A stretch of 64,000 bases of DNA from positions 3,742,001 to 3,806,000 of the forward strand of contig JAUIMM010000686.1 in NCBI GenBank assembly GCA_031769625.1. The letters run 5' to 3'. The translations under genes and the position numbers were made by a program. This stretch comes from Taudactylus pleione. Its lineage: Eukaryota; Chordata; Amphibia; Anura; Myobatrachidae. Shown here piece after piece: positions 1 to 11,143 of this stretch; the first letter of the stretch is position 1; every line of letters starts with the position of its first letter. The notes beneath the pieces were generated by a model, which worked only from the letters and a program-made list of their open reading frames with translations, searched no databases and was not told where the DNA came from.

Positions 1-129
1 GCATAATTCCCCTAACCACCTGTCATTATTTGTCATCCCTTATCAACTCCACATTACATTAATATTCCCACTATATAACCTTACTAGACCTCACTACAAA
101 AACTAACAAGACTCGCACATTAATATCAT

Positions 130-240
<111 letters not shown>

Positions 241-291
241 TATTACTACAAGAACACACACATTATAATAATACCAACCCACACACACCGG

Positions 292-592
292 TGCCGGAAT
301 GCCAAAACTTGTCAGAATCTTGGCGCCGGCATCCCAACTGCTGTAGTTCTAAATGTAAGTAGCGGGGTTGGGGGAGGGTTAGTTTAGGCACTAGGGGGAG
401 GGTTATGGTTAGGCACTCAGGAGTGAGGGTTAGGTATAGGGTGTGGGGAGGGGGAGGTTAGGTTTAGGCACTAGGGCGAGTGGTTAGGGTCAGGCCCCGG
501 GGAGGGAGGGTTAGAATACTGACCGACAAGTGTCTGTATTCTAACCCTGTCGGGATTCCGAGCGCCAGCGTCCTGTACCCATCCCATAATAA
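292..592. mobile_element. Hairpin MITE with telomere-like core, copy 1
   Basis: The left arm carries GCCGGCATCCC (about 325-335) and a second CCGGTGCCGGAATGCC block. The right arm (about 546-580) carries the inverted counterpart with GTCGGGATTCCGAG. Between the arms, about 360-520 is a G-rich, degenerate repeat of GGGTTAGG and GGCACTAGGGGGAGGGTTAG units, resembling vertebrate telomere repeats but impure. The same organisation recurs near 24.9, 33.4, 41.9 and 59.4 kb, and arm-only fragments lie near 13.2, 53.9 and 55.4 kb. No coding capacity. The class of the mobilising transposase cannot be told from this copy. Confidence 0.75.
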
Positions 593-599
593 TACCCTC

Positions 600-1312
600 A
601 CACAAACGCATTATATTAATGCCATTATATTAACACCATCAAGCACAAATACACAGGCATATACAGTATATCATCAGCATGCGCAGAAGCTCAGGACGCA
701 ATCGTGGCAATAATGAATTAACCAAGCTGGCGACTGTGATGAGCCACCAAGAGGCTGCGGGGCATGGCCGCTACTGGCCCAGTGAGAATTGTCCACCCCT
801 GTGTGCTCACAGAAAAAGCCATCTATATTTTCTTTTTAATGTCTTGTAAATTTGTATTAGTTTAGTTGCAGGTAGATGTGTATATGCAAATCCACTGGCT
901 TTCCATTGTATTTGTGATACTGCTGTTTTGTCCTTGCACTGATTGTATTGTATATGGACATACTTCTGTGTTACAGGTGACTGCAGTATGCACATAACAG
1001 AAGCTAATACATCTGAGAGTTAATTTAACAGCTGTCGTTTGCTGATGCGGGTACCCTGTAATTATTCCTCTATCCATAGTACTTTACAGTAATGGTTTAA
1101 ATGTGAAATGTTGAGATTATTGTTCTGCACACCTCTCTAAACCCACTAGAGAAGTCAGCAGGGGGTTAAAACTCTCAAATTAGGCTTCCTGAAACTTTTA
1201 TTTCACATGCATACTGAAGTTTACTTGGCAAGGATCTTTCCTCAATCTTTATCTCACTTTAGTCTGTATCCTGCGGAAGACCTCTGTATATTTTCCACCA
1301 TACCTTTCTTTG
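600..1312. other. No gene recognised
   Basis: AT-rich unique-looking sequence. Short open frames on the minus strand (807-1077) show no recognisable motif. I see no splice-flanked exon, RNA gene or repeat boundary here. Confidence 0.5.
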
Positions 1313-1711
1313 CTATGCAATCTTTTGTGGGTTGTTATTTCTAAACAGGACACACTGCAAAACTGCATCAATGAACTGTGTTACAGCATTTGCAAAGTAT
1401 GCTGATAATGATTGTTTGATACCATTCTCCTGGCAGGTTTTGAAAGGCCAACACCTTAGAAATTTCTGAAAAATGAATGTCTTATCCACAGGTCCTTCCT
1501 GTCGGATGCTAACCTCTTCTCTATGAAACCTGCTTCCTAACAACAGATTAATATGCTGAGCATAATGGCTGCACAGCATCTTTTCTTTTGTATGCATATA
1601 TGACCTAAAGCAATGTGGCCCATTGTAAGCAGAGGCCATGAATTCAAACACGCTGCTCGTCTTTTGAAATCTGTAACGGATATTGCAAATGCCAGCAGCC
1701 AGTTCCACCAA
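1313..1711 (-). pseudogene. Possible hAT-superfamily (ZMYM1-like) transposase relic
   Basis: An open stretch of about 132 codons on the minus strand. Its middle contains AYNGPHCF (about residues 28-35), then CSHYAQHINLLLG (about residues 47-59). This resembles the YDGA...HCYAHxLNLVL signature in the catalytic core of hAT-type transposases and zinc-finger MYM-type 1-like proteins. No terminal inverted repeats, zinc-finger start or the rest of the roughly 600-residue protein is visible, so at most this is a short dead fragment. The length is above what chance usually gives in AT-rich DNA, but the match rests on one motif. It could be non-coding. The same DNA on the plus strand gives only a short meaningless frame. 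Confidence 0.35.
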
Positions 1712-2160
1712 TATACTTCTTGCTGTGTTTTGTCGCAGGAAATAATGAGAGCATCTGTAAATAATTTAGATGCCTACCTCACTTGCCTTTGTTTGCTAAG
1801 ATTTCTCATATACCCTACTTGGTATTTTATATGCATTTAGAGAGCTTATCTTCATAATTTTTGTCTGCCAGACTGTCTCTTGTGCCTATTGTTCTGTCTC
1901 TACTACTCTAAACAGTTTTTCCAAAGCCGTGCCCATGCAATAATGCATTTTCCCTCTCCTATGTTACTGTGTAGCTCTGATTTCAACTTATAGCATAGTG
2001 TTCCATTTGTGTGAAATGAGCTTGTCTATCACTGATTGATTGTATATTATGTTACGCAACACAGAGGTGAATTTATGACTGACTTGACCTCTGCAATAGG
2101 AAATAAAAATATCTTGCTTTTTTTTTAATATATATTTTCTTTGACCTGTGCACAAATCAC
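1712..2160. other. No gene recognised
   Basis: AT-rich sequence with a short T-run near 2119-2128, leading up to the terminal repeat of a Tc1-like element. Nothing else is recognisable. Confidence 0.5.
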
Positions 2161-2162
2161 TA

Positions 2163-2822
2163 CAGCCAATGCCAAAAGTTTTGAGAATGACACAAGTATT
2201 GGTTTTCACAAAGTTTGCTGCTTGTGTTTTTAGACCTTTTTGTCAGATGTTACTATGGTATACTGAAGTAAAATTACAAGCATTTCATGAGTGTCAAAGG
2301 CTTTTATTGACAATTACATTAAGTTTATGAAAAGTGTCAATATTTTCAGTCTTGACCCTTTTTTTTCAAGACCTCTGCAATTCGCTCTGACCTGCTGTCA
2401 ATCAACTTCTGGGCCACATACTGGCTGATGGCTGCCCATTCTTGCCTAATCAATGCATGGAGTTTGTCAGAATTTGTGGGTTTTTGTTTGTCCACCCGCC
2501 TCTTGAGGATTGACCACAAGTTCTCAATGGGATTAAGGTCTGTGGAGTTTCCTGGCCATGGACCCAAAATTTCGATGTTATTTTCCCCGAGTCACTTAGT
2601 TATCACTTTTGCCTTATGGCAAGGTGCTCCATCATGCTGGAAAAGGCATTGTTCATTACCAAACTGTTCTTGGATGGTTGGGAGAAGTTGATGGTTGGGA
2701 GAAGTTGCTCTTGGAGGATGTTTTGGTACCATTCTTTATTCATGACTGTGTTCTTAGGCAAAATTGTGAGTGATCCCACTCCCTTGGCTGAGAAGCAACC
2801 CCACACATGAATGGTCTCAGGA
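2163..2822 (-). mobile_element. Truncated Tc1-like DNA transposon, copy A
   Basis: A TA dinucleotide at 2161-2162 is followed by a terminal repeat beginning CAGCCAATGCCAAAAG and continuing to about 2221. It matches the left end of the fuller element at 27544-29603. The body carries the C-terminal half of the transposase on the minus strand. Homology to the other copy stops abruptly at about 2822 after GGTCTCAGGAT, so the N-terminal half and the other terminal repeat are missing. A 16-bp block, GATGGTTGGGAGAAGT, is tandemly duplicated at about 2675-2708. Confidence 0.88.
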
Positions 2823-2827
2823 TCCAT
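2346..2827 (-). pseudogene. Tc1-like transposase, C-terminal fragment
   Basis: The minus strand encodes the catalytic-domain half of a Tc1-family (DD34E) transposase, which cuts and pastes its own element at TA sites. Recognisable blocks are KEWYQNILQEQLLPTI, a frameshifted APCHKAK segment near 2605-2630, GPWPGNSTDLNPIENLWSIL (the glutamate of NPIEN is the expected third catalytic residue) and the tail RIAEVLKKKGQD. A frameshift separates the two open pieces (2346-2567 and 2603-2827), and the DNA-binding half is absent. It is a dead remnant. The diagnosis is secure because the second copy in this window aligns along the whole stretch. Confidence 0.85.
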
Positions 2828-2829
2828 AG

Positions 2830-4030
2830 TGAATATACTTTTCTCTATTCTGTGGTAGACCTAATTAATTGGAAGATTAAAATTAAAAACAAACAAAACA
2901 AAAACAACACTTATGAAACCCTAACATAATGAATGGTTGTAGGCATATTTCTAAGGTATTCATTATATGATTATTAAGTGCCTTGGTATAGTATAATTTA
3001 CTGATTTAAATACATTTTTACGCTGATATTTGCTCTTAAGTCCAGTCACCTGAGAATGAAATAAGGCCTGGCATTGTGTGTATATTTACACATACTTAAC
3101 TTTGTTAGTAGTATCTTCACTTTAAACTTCCATTGCCAACTATGAACTTCATTGAGTTGCTATTAACTAATATTCTGAAATGTCTGACTCTCAAAGGGGT
3201 CTTGGGCCATTAATCTGAAAGACGATAATATGAGGATATTGCATTTGGTAATAGTACAAGAAAACTTAATTTACTCATTTTCCATTATTTTGTCTCATCT
3301 GATTTTATCTTCTCTGCCCACATACTCTTCTATTAAAAGAGATACAAGCAAGAGAAGTGACTGAAGGAGTGTGTTTGTGCGTATATGTATGCATAGGGTG
3401 CCAGCAGATACAGGGTTAGTAATCGCTTATGAAATAAATCTCGCTACCTTGGCTTTTCACCTATGGGGAGTAAATGATTCTGTACCTTCCATAAGAAACT
3501 GTACCTTCCAAACACTGGAGACACCACAGAACACCCCATTGATCGTTAACAACATAGGCTTTTTAAGCTAAACAAGAAAAACAATTATTACCTTTTTTTT
3601 CCCTCTACTTTCTTTCAGCTGCTTTTCTTTTACTGTAATGGAGATTTAGAATCCATCACAGTTTGGCTATTATTTCTGTGTAAACCGTGTCATGCCCTAT
3701 TGCACCAGGCAAACAGTCAATTTTTTCCATTACACTTAGCTTTGAATAACAAGATTGCTGCAAATCAGAGCCAAGGGGAAAATGGTCCTATTCTACACCT
3801 TTTTGGCAGTGATGCAATAAAGAATGGGTGAACATAAGATATTTACTATGTTTGCATTTTGGGTAAATCTGTCTACAATTTTCTTCATCTGATTTCTTGT
3901 ATTTCTATTGGATATGTCCTAAAATTTAGACAGTAACTATGTGAGATGTAGTCAATTATTGAGTGTTTAGCTCGTTTAAGATCTACAGACTTGAATTAAA
4001 GAAAAGCAAGCTCATACTGATGTTCTATCA
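2830..4030. other. No gene recognised
   Basis: AT-rich sequence without a recognisable exon or repeat. The frame at 3371-3571 has no motif. Short T-runs occur near 3593-3600. Confidence 0.5.
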
Positions 4031-4032
4031 GT

Positions 4033-4758
4033 CCACACTTGCCAACTCTCCCTGACTGCCACGGAGACTCCCTGAAATAGTATCAATCTACCTGAAGAGT
4101 CTACCACTCTCATGGTGCATACACACGGTCAGATTTTTCCTTCAGATATGAACGATAACGATTTAAAAATCGTTCAGTCGTTCATATTTGAAGGAAAATC
4201 GTTCATATCTGACATGCCTGAACGATGGACGATCAACTATGCGCGTTACCGATGGTCAGATAACTATTTCTGACATCTGATGTGTTTGCAGTCAGACTTG
4301 GACGATTCCATTCATTTTAATGCAGTCAAAAATCGTTCAAATCGTTCAAAACTTTGGTAAAATTGTTCAAATCGTTCATCTGACAAATCTGACAAGTCTG
4401 ACAAATCTGACCGTGTGTATGCTCCATCACTGATTGCACCTTACCACAATTTATGAAGCTATTATAAAAATAAAAAAATATGTATATACATTCTAAAAGG
4501 GTAATTATTATAGTTTCCCTGCATTAGTTATAAGGCACAATGATCCCTATGGCAACATTAATTTTCTGAACAGTATCAGTGTGTTTTCATCAACATGTAG
4601 ATCTTACTAACTGCTTTGGGGCTCATTTACATTTGGATGTGAGTCAGTTTTATGGAACACCACTCAGATGTAGCAGTACACACCCACTTTACTGCCGCAC
4701 TCATAGGTGCTGCTTTCACAATCTCCCTGAAATGCTTTTTCAAAAGTAGGCAAGTATG
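4033..4758. mobile_element. 'ACTTGCC' MITE, interrupted
   Basis: The left end reads CCACACTTGCCAACTCTCCC (4033-4052) and the right end GTAGGCAAGTATG (about 4746-4758), which are inverted counterparts. CTCCCTGAAAT occurs near both ends. A second MITE (4113-4426) sits inside, near the left end. Another member of this end family is at about 25546-25866. Non-coding. Confidence 0.6.
4113..4426. mobile_element. Palindromic MITE (ACACAC-end group), TCA duplication
   Basis: The terminal repeats TGGTGCATACACACGGTCAG (4113-4132) and its inverted counterpart ending at 4426 differ at a single position. The trinucleotide TCA flanks both sides (4110-4112 and 4427-4429), as expected for PIF/Harbinger-type integration (usual target TWA). 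The interior is built from inverted and tandem copies of ATCGTTCA-type words. It lies inside the older 'ACTTGCC' MITE. No coding capacity; it would need a transposase supplied in trans. Confidence 0.8.
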
Positions 4759-4759
4759 T

Positions 4760-5130
4760 ATTCATCCCATATGTGGGTCTTGTGCTCTATTGTTAAAGAC
4801 CACTCAACTCCTTACATAGGAATGAGCATACTTTGTGGGCAGGTAGTGGCAGGTTTAAGAAGAAAAAAAAAACACATGGATGCTTTAAGACAGGTACCAG
4901 CCTGCTTTGAGGTATTTGCCAGGTAAATTACACTAACTGGCATCATCCTGTTTTGACGCATTGTACTTTAAAAGTCGTACAGGACACTGTATTCCTTATA
5001 CATAGGACAATTGAAACAGTCCCAGAAAATCACCACAATATTCAATTGTCAAGATACATAACTTAAAAGTGAAATATTAAGGAAAATTATGTTTTTGTGA
5101 TTCGTTCCTGCTCTTCCTAAAACTAATACC
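4760..5130. other. No gene recognised
   Basis: Unique-looking AT-rich spacer between two mobile elements. An A-run lies at about 4861-4872. Confidence 0.5.
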
Positions 5131-5133
5131 TTA

Positions 5134-7440
5134 TGCTGGCCATACACTAGTATGACCAGAATAAGATAAGATTCATCTTACAATTTCCCTTGAACTTCCT
5201 GGCATGTGCCTTCCCCCCCCAAAGAGCAACCAGCCTCGGGCTTTTAGTGACCCAGTGCTGGATGGGTAACATAAGGGGGATAAACGATATAGGAGTCCCC
5301 CCTACTCTGCTCAACCAGCACTGGGCTCTGATCCGGTCCTGGTTCTGGAAATACAGGGGGAGAAAATGCATAGGGTCGCCCTGTATTTTCCAGAACCAGG
5401 ACCAGACTTTTTCTAGCAGGGGGCTAATGCCACAGCCAGGGGAGCTGGCCCTGACCACTGATCAGCACAGGCCGGGGGATCCCTGGGGACCCCCCGCAAT
5501 AAAAGGGTCCCCCCCCTCCAAGGCACCCCAGGCTGATAGCCAGGGGCTATCCTCTCCACCCCTGGGGCGGTGGGTGCCGGGTTGATTATGTAGTGTAGTG
5601 CATTTCAAATAGTTAAAAATAGTCTTTTGCTGTGGAACTGCAGGTCCCAGCAAGTCTCCCCCTCATGCTGGTACTTGGAAAACCACAAGTACCAGCATTC
5701 CGGTCATTACAGGCCCGCTGGTACCTGTAGTTCCACAGCAAAAGCAATATTAAAATAAACACAGGGCACACACACACCGTACACAGTATCAGTTTATTGA
5801 ACATACATGAACACACATATGTACACATACTCAGCTATGTATCCCTGTAGCTATCTGTCTCCTTCTCCAGTAGAATATCCATATGGTACCTGTGAAAAAC
5901 ATCCATACTCACCGTCTCCTGTGTGACGTTCGGCTCCTCTTTGGTCCAAAGTAGGCATCCCAGGACTTGGGAAAATAAAAAAACGCTTAGCGCGGACCCA
6001 CGTACTTCTTCCCGAATGAGAGCTTAGCAGCGGGATTTCACCATGGAAACCCCGCCGCCAAGCGTTCATTGTAGTCATTGGTGGGAGCTGTTCTTTGGCT
6101 GAGAGAGGTGGGGGCTGACCTCTCTCAGCACTCAGATACGGCTCTACAAAGGCTAGAGCAGTGTCTGAGCTCTTCATTCGGGCGGTAACAATCATTATAG
6201 TTGTTACCAAATGCGTGGTCCGTGTTTATTTGTTTTGTTGTTTTACCAATACCATGGATGCCTATGGGGAGAAGGGGACCAGTCCAGGTAATGTAGGTGA
6301 GTATGTGTGAGTGTGTATGTATGTATTAAAACTTTACTTTCACGGTGTGTGTGTATTGTCTTTATGTAATAATTTCTTTACAGGTGAACTACAGGTACCA
6401 GCGGGCCCTTAATGCCCCGCATGCTGGTAGTTGTGGTTCTCCAAGTACCAGCTTGCGGGGGAGGCTTGCTGGGAATTGTGGTTCTCCAAGTACCAGCATG
6501 CGCGGGAGGCTTGCTGGGACCTACAGTTCTACTTGTAGAGACAGTGTTTACTATTCTTTTTTTACACTACACCACATAATCAACCCGACACCCACTACCC
6601 CAGGGGTGCCGTGGATAGCCCCGGGCTATTAGCCCTGAAGGGGGGGTCCCCAGCTCCCCAGGGATCCCCAGCCTGGGCTGACTAGCGGTCAGGTTTAATG
6701 CTTCAGCTGGGGGGCCCGGTGAAAGGGCTCCCATGGCTGTGGCATTAGCCCCCCGCTAGAAAAAGTCCGGTGCTTTTTCTGGAAAAATGCAGGGGGGACC
6801 CTATGCGTTTTTCCCCCTGTATTCCAGGACCAGATCAGAGCCCAGTGCTGGTTGTGCAGAATACAGGGGGACCCTTACTTCGTTTGTTCCCCTTATTTTG
6901 GCAACCAGGGCTGGTTCTGACTAGCGCGATCCTGGTTGTGCTTACATACGGAGGACTCCTACGTTGTTAGTCCCCCGTATGTTGCCCAACCAGCACTGGG
7001 TCACTAAAAGCCCATTGCTGGTTGCTCTTTGGAAGCGGGGAGGGCATGGCGTTCTTTTTTTTTTTTAACACTTTTTTTTTTTTCACAGATGCACGGATGG
7101 TTCTCACTGAACCGTCCCTGCATCTGTATTTATTTTATTAAAGACAGATGCATGCATCACTGATCTCCCCATGCGTGCACCAGTTTTTTTTTTTTTTTAA
7201 TAAATTACGCCACTCGGACGCACGATGCATCGCATGCACAAAAAACATGGCACGATCTGCACACGATACGATGGATAATATGGGCTGCACATCTGATCAT
7301 ACGATACGTTTTAGGAGCTGCTGGAGCGCGCATCGCATCGTATCTTACCTTAAAAAACTACACTATTTCTACACGATTCATCGTACGACGCGTCGAAAAT
7401 CAGGCAATCTGTCCAAAATCGTGCTAGTGTGTGGGCAGCA
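5134..7440. mobile_element. 2.3-kb foldback element with long arms, TTA duplication
   Basis: The ends TGCTGGCCATACACTAG (5134-5150) and the inverse of CTAGTGTGTGGGCAGCA (7424-7440) are inverted repeats, flanked by a direct TTA (5131-5133 and 7441-7443). The left arm (to about 5760) and right arm (from about 6370) are long inverted repeats. Shared blocks include GGCTTTTAGTGACCCAGTGC, GGGGGCTAATGCCACAGCC, TGGGTGTCGGGTTGATTATG (one difference) and the CCCAGCAAG/GTACTTGGA series. The right arm is longer because of extra blocks (about 7050-7420), including a GCAGATGCACGG hairpin with poly-T runs. The core (about 5760-6330) has no recognisable protein. TTA duplication and ends suggest PIF/Harbinger mobilisation; the size is unusual for a MITE. 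Confidence 0.82.
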
Positions 7441-7599
7441 TTATGTCTGTTAAGTTATAAGCGATTATGTTTGCTTGTGTATACTAAGAATGAGATTTCC
7501 CAACAAATCCATTGTAAAGTAAATATGGACCCACTCTTTGAGGTACAGTTGACTTCCAGATATAGATTGGCGGGTAATGTGTTTTTTTTTTTATTATTA

Positions 7600-7875
7600 T
7601 TATTTGACAACAATTCTTTATACAGTACACACTGAGAATATGTAGTAATTAAGTCTCTGTGCCAGCGGAGCTGACAATCCATGTTCCCTACCACATGGAG
7701 ACACATACTAGGGGTACTTTTTGTTATAAGCCAATTAAACTACCTGCATTTTTTTAAATTGTTTGAGGAAACCCAATCACTTGGATGAAACCCATGAAAA
7801 CACAAAGTGCCCTTGTTGGATTTGACCCCAGTGCTGTTAGACAACAAAGATAAACATTGTGCCACTGTGCAGCAA
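7600..7875 (-). mobile_element. Decayed V-SINE-like copy
   Basis: A diverged relative of the copies at 11144 and 59007. It keeps GGAGCTGACAATCCATGTTC (compare GGAGCTTACAATCTATATTC), CCCTACCACATG, CCAATTAAACTACCTGCAT and a decayed tRNA-like end with CCCCAGTGCTGTTAG near 7826-7840. (ATT)n and poly-T precede it. It is clearly older than the other copies. Confidence 0.6.
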
Positions 7876-7879
7876 TTTG

Positions 7880-9030
7880 TACAAGTGTTGTTAAATGTGT
7901 TTGAAAGAATAAAATATGGTTTAATATTGTGTAATGTTTTTGTAAACCATGTAAAGTATTGGCATCTGTGCTGTTGAGGTGGTTGCCATAGAAACAAATT
8001 TTAGGTCTTGACCATACCTGTCAGGCGACCCCATGTGGAGCGTTTTAGTCCAGCGGGATATATAGTACCATTCCTAGGTTTCAAATGCAGAAGAGAAAAA
8101 CCATATCTAGATCTTTATTCATCTGATTGAAGTGGACATCGTAATCCCCAATTTTTGAATTGACTCAGTCTTTAATACTAATTGTGTTTTCAATTGATAA
8201 AAAAATAAAAAATGTGTAGAAACACAAGACAGCTGGAGTCTTGAGTGTGTTTTCTTCCACCATAACAGTAAGGAAGGAGAAGGATGCAGACACTTCATGG
8301 TCGAGTGCTCTGAGTTTGGACAGTGGTTAGATTCCTTTGGGAGCATGTTGAGATCTTGCATTTGGAGAGGACAGGATATTCTGTATAGTTATTGTTTGTT
8401 TGCAAACGGAGATCTGGAGGGAGGGAGAACTTACAGAAGTTAGAAAGAACACTAACAATATGGACACTTTTCTTTCATTAATTAGTTTTTATTTCCTTTT
8501 TATTATTATTAATACCATATCATAAGTGCAGTACATAATTTCATAAGTACTCAGCAAAATAAGCAAACAAAAAAAAATATCACATTAAAAGCACAGACAG
8601 GGGCAGCTTGCCCTTGCATTTGTATTGTACTTTTTTTTTTTTTGTTTGCCTACACCAAATCATTATCGTTTTGGTGAACTCACCCCTGCCATGGTTGCAT
8701 GGGGGACTCTCTCCCAACATTAATTACAGGGCTACTGTAAGATAAAATCCCTGACACAGTGTGTGATAAAATAATATCCCTAAAAAACTTTTGACTGAAC
8801 ATGTCTTGTAATGAGTTGACCACAACTGAATAGTTCTAGAAACCCTTGATATTTACCTAAAAGCCAAGCCAAATTCTGGATTCAGTTCATCAATAATATT
8901 TCCCTTTTCAGTTCTTTGTGATGGTCATTTTTAATTCACATTAATTGAAAGAGTTCTAGAATGTTAAAAAAGGCAAAGCTTGTAAACACTACTATCGCTA
9001 CTGGACATATGCTTTCTTATCAAACTTTTC
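7880..9030. other. No gene recognised
   Basis: AT-rich sequence with A- and T-runs (8571-8578, 8631-8643). The minus-strand frame at 8119-8361 has no recognisable motif. No repeat boundary was identified. Confidence 0.5.
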
Positions 9031-9036
9031 TGAGTA

Positions 9037-9489
9037 CAAGTTGAGTCTCCCATATCCAAAATGCTTGGGACCAGGTGTATTTTGGATATCGGAATATTCA
9101 ATATTTTGGGATATTTGCATACCATAATGAGATCTTGGGAATGGGACCCAAATCTAAACACAGAATGCATTTATGTTTTATATACTGTACACCTGATACA
9201 CACAGCCTGCAGGTAATTTTATACAATATTTTCAATAATGTTGCGGCTCAAACAAAGTTTGTGTACATACATGCAATTCATTTATGTTTAATATACACCT
9301 CAGACACAAAGCTTGAAGGTAATTTTATACTTTATTTTTTAATAATTTTGTGCCTTAAACAAAGTTTGTTTACATTAAACCATCAAAAAGCAAAGGTTTC
9401 ACTTTCTCAGTCATGCAAAAAAAAAAAAATTCTGTGTTTTTGCAATTTTCTGTATTTCGGGAATATTTGGATATGGGAGACTCAACCTG
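9037..9489. mobile_element. Tigger/MER2-like mariner MITE
   Basis: The ends CAAGTTGAGTCTCCCATATC (9037-9056) and the inverse of GATATGGGAGACTCAACCTG (9470-9489) form terminal inverted repeats, with TA on both sides (9035-9036 and 9490-9491). The body (TGCTTGGGACCAG, ATGAGATCTTGGGAATGGGA, AAAGTTTGTTTACATT) is very like the Tigger/pogo-derived MER2-type repeats described from mammals. Inside, a segment of roughly 110 bp is duplicated in tandem (about 9155-9265 and 9275-9380), each unit with GGTAATTTTATAC and AACAAAGTTTG. No intact transposase frame. Confidence 0.82.
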
Positions 9490-9491
9490 TA

Positions 9492-10675
9492 TAGAGAAAA
9501 AAACAACTAGCATGATTACATTAAAATATTTTTGGTGCTGCTTTGTCTTTGCTTTGCTTTACTTAGAGCTCTGGTTGACTTCTGTGTGGACTAGTGCCAG
9601 CTTATAGGCCATAACCATGAGTGGAATTAATTGACAACAGAGGAAATGAAAAGAGAATCATTTCCTGACACAGGGCACTTCCGTCCACTGGCCTGGTGGG
9701 TTATTTTCCTTCCAAATAACTAGAGAATGAATATCTGCACGTGCTGACAGTCCCTGTGTGCTCAGTTCAGGAATGATTTAATTGTCCTTCAGACATTACA
9801 GAGGATATTTTTTTCCCCCCTCAGATTACCATGAAAACAAAATCGACTTTTTTTCCCCTTGCCTTTTTCTAAGATGTTGGACAAGTGTAGATATTTTTTC
9901 TACCTCTGTGAACCCTGCAGCACTTAACAATCTCAAGAATCTTTGTGTACATATTCAAGTTGCATCCCTGAAGACTGTGGCAAATTAAGTTATTAACCCT
10001 GTGCCCTTGAAACCACATTTTGGCAGTGTAGATTTTGGTAACTGATAACAATGTTTGTTGCCTTCATTCTGCTGTGTAGGATTTGTGTTTTTCTTTTCTT
10101 TTTTTTCCCCACTATGCAGAATATACATGTAAATCGGTTCAGCTGAAAGCCAACATTTACTTAATCTGAGGCAGTGGAGGAACACGTGATTATCTAAGGG
10201 CATCTCTGGAAGGGACAACAAACATATAGAGATTAAGAGCAAGTAACACCTAAATCTAAGTAGCAGCTTGTCATTTTCAGGAGCCAGAAGATGGAAGGTA
10301 CAGGAGAGAGTCCCAAATGTAGGTGGCTGCTCTCTCGACTGAGTTGGCCCATCCCTGCATTTTCCTGAATGAGGTGGGCGGCCCTGGGTTTGGATGGCGC
10401 AATTTGCATTGAATCTCATAATCTGTCTGCCCCCCCCCCTCCCCCCTTCACAGTAAAATATTGCAAATGACCGCTATGAACAGCAGAGCTGGGGCCACTG
10501 TGTCACAATCACAGCACCACGCTCCCACATGGCTGTTAAAAGCTGCAATTTGTGGCATATTAACAACAGGTGGTGGGACCACAATGACACGATTGTGAAA
10601 CCACAGGGACACAGAGAAAGTCAGTATGTTAGTAAGTTTCCTGACTATTGTAATTTGTTTAACCTTTTAACTATA
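9492..10675. other. No gene recognised
   Basis: Mixed-composition sequence. A 144-codon minus-strand frame (9985-10419) shows no recognisable domain and ends in a lysine/asparagine-rich stretch read from T-runs, so I treat it as chance. A C-run lies at about 10430-10447. About 9610-9780 is complex, unrepetitive sequence that could be conserved non-coding DNA, but that cannot be judged here. Confidence 0.45.
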
Positions 10676-10677
10676 AG

Positions 10678-11076
10678 TAAAGGCCCCCATACATCAGCAA
10701 TCGATTGTGGCAATTCTGCAATTTGCAGATGATCTTTTATAAAAATCTGCAATGTATGGGCTTCACAGATTGCACACAAAAAGTGATTGGAATTGTTAAA
10801 TCAGATTGTCCAACATGTTGGATTTCACAGATTGATTGGGGCTGTAGATTGCTAGTGTATGGACATGATCAGCAGATGTGCAGACCATTACTAATAAAAT
10901 GATGGGACTTTCATGATTGGCAGATCTGTGTTTGCTGAAAATGATCTGCAAGTGACTGAAAAAGATCTGTAATGTATGGGCACAGATTGCTAGATCTGGA
11001 AATCCAAAAATTGGGCAACAAATCTTCAAATTGTTCAATTGTGGTTTTTCAGATTGCTGATGTATGGGGGCCTTTA
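10678..11076. mobile_element. Palindromic MITE, AGGCCCCCATACATC ends
   Basis: The left end TAAAGGCCCCCATACATCAG (10678-10697) is matched by the inverse CTGATGTATGGGGGCCTTTA (11057-11076), a perfect 20-bp terminal inverted repeat. The interior is made of repeated inverted GCAATCTGCA and CAGATTG words (AATGTATGGGC occurs twice). No coding potential. TIR style resembles the other ACAC-type MITEs here, but TAA on the left and TTA on the right are reverse complements, so no direct duplication can be assigned. Confidence 0.78.
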
Positions 11077-11143
11077 CTCAAGAAACACTTCTGTACTATA
11101 AATGCTTGGATTTAGGAATCATTTAAATTAGTTTTTTAGAATG

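Noticed and set aside
5851..6210. 119-codon minus-strand frame in the core of the 2.3-kb foldback as a transposase
   Set aside because: No DDE motif, helix-turn-helix or Myb-like motif; composition follows the GC-rich core sequence.
9985..10419. 144-codon minus-strand frame as a gene
   Set aside because: No recognisable domain, simple-sequence C-terminus read from T-runs, and no exon-like context.
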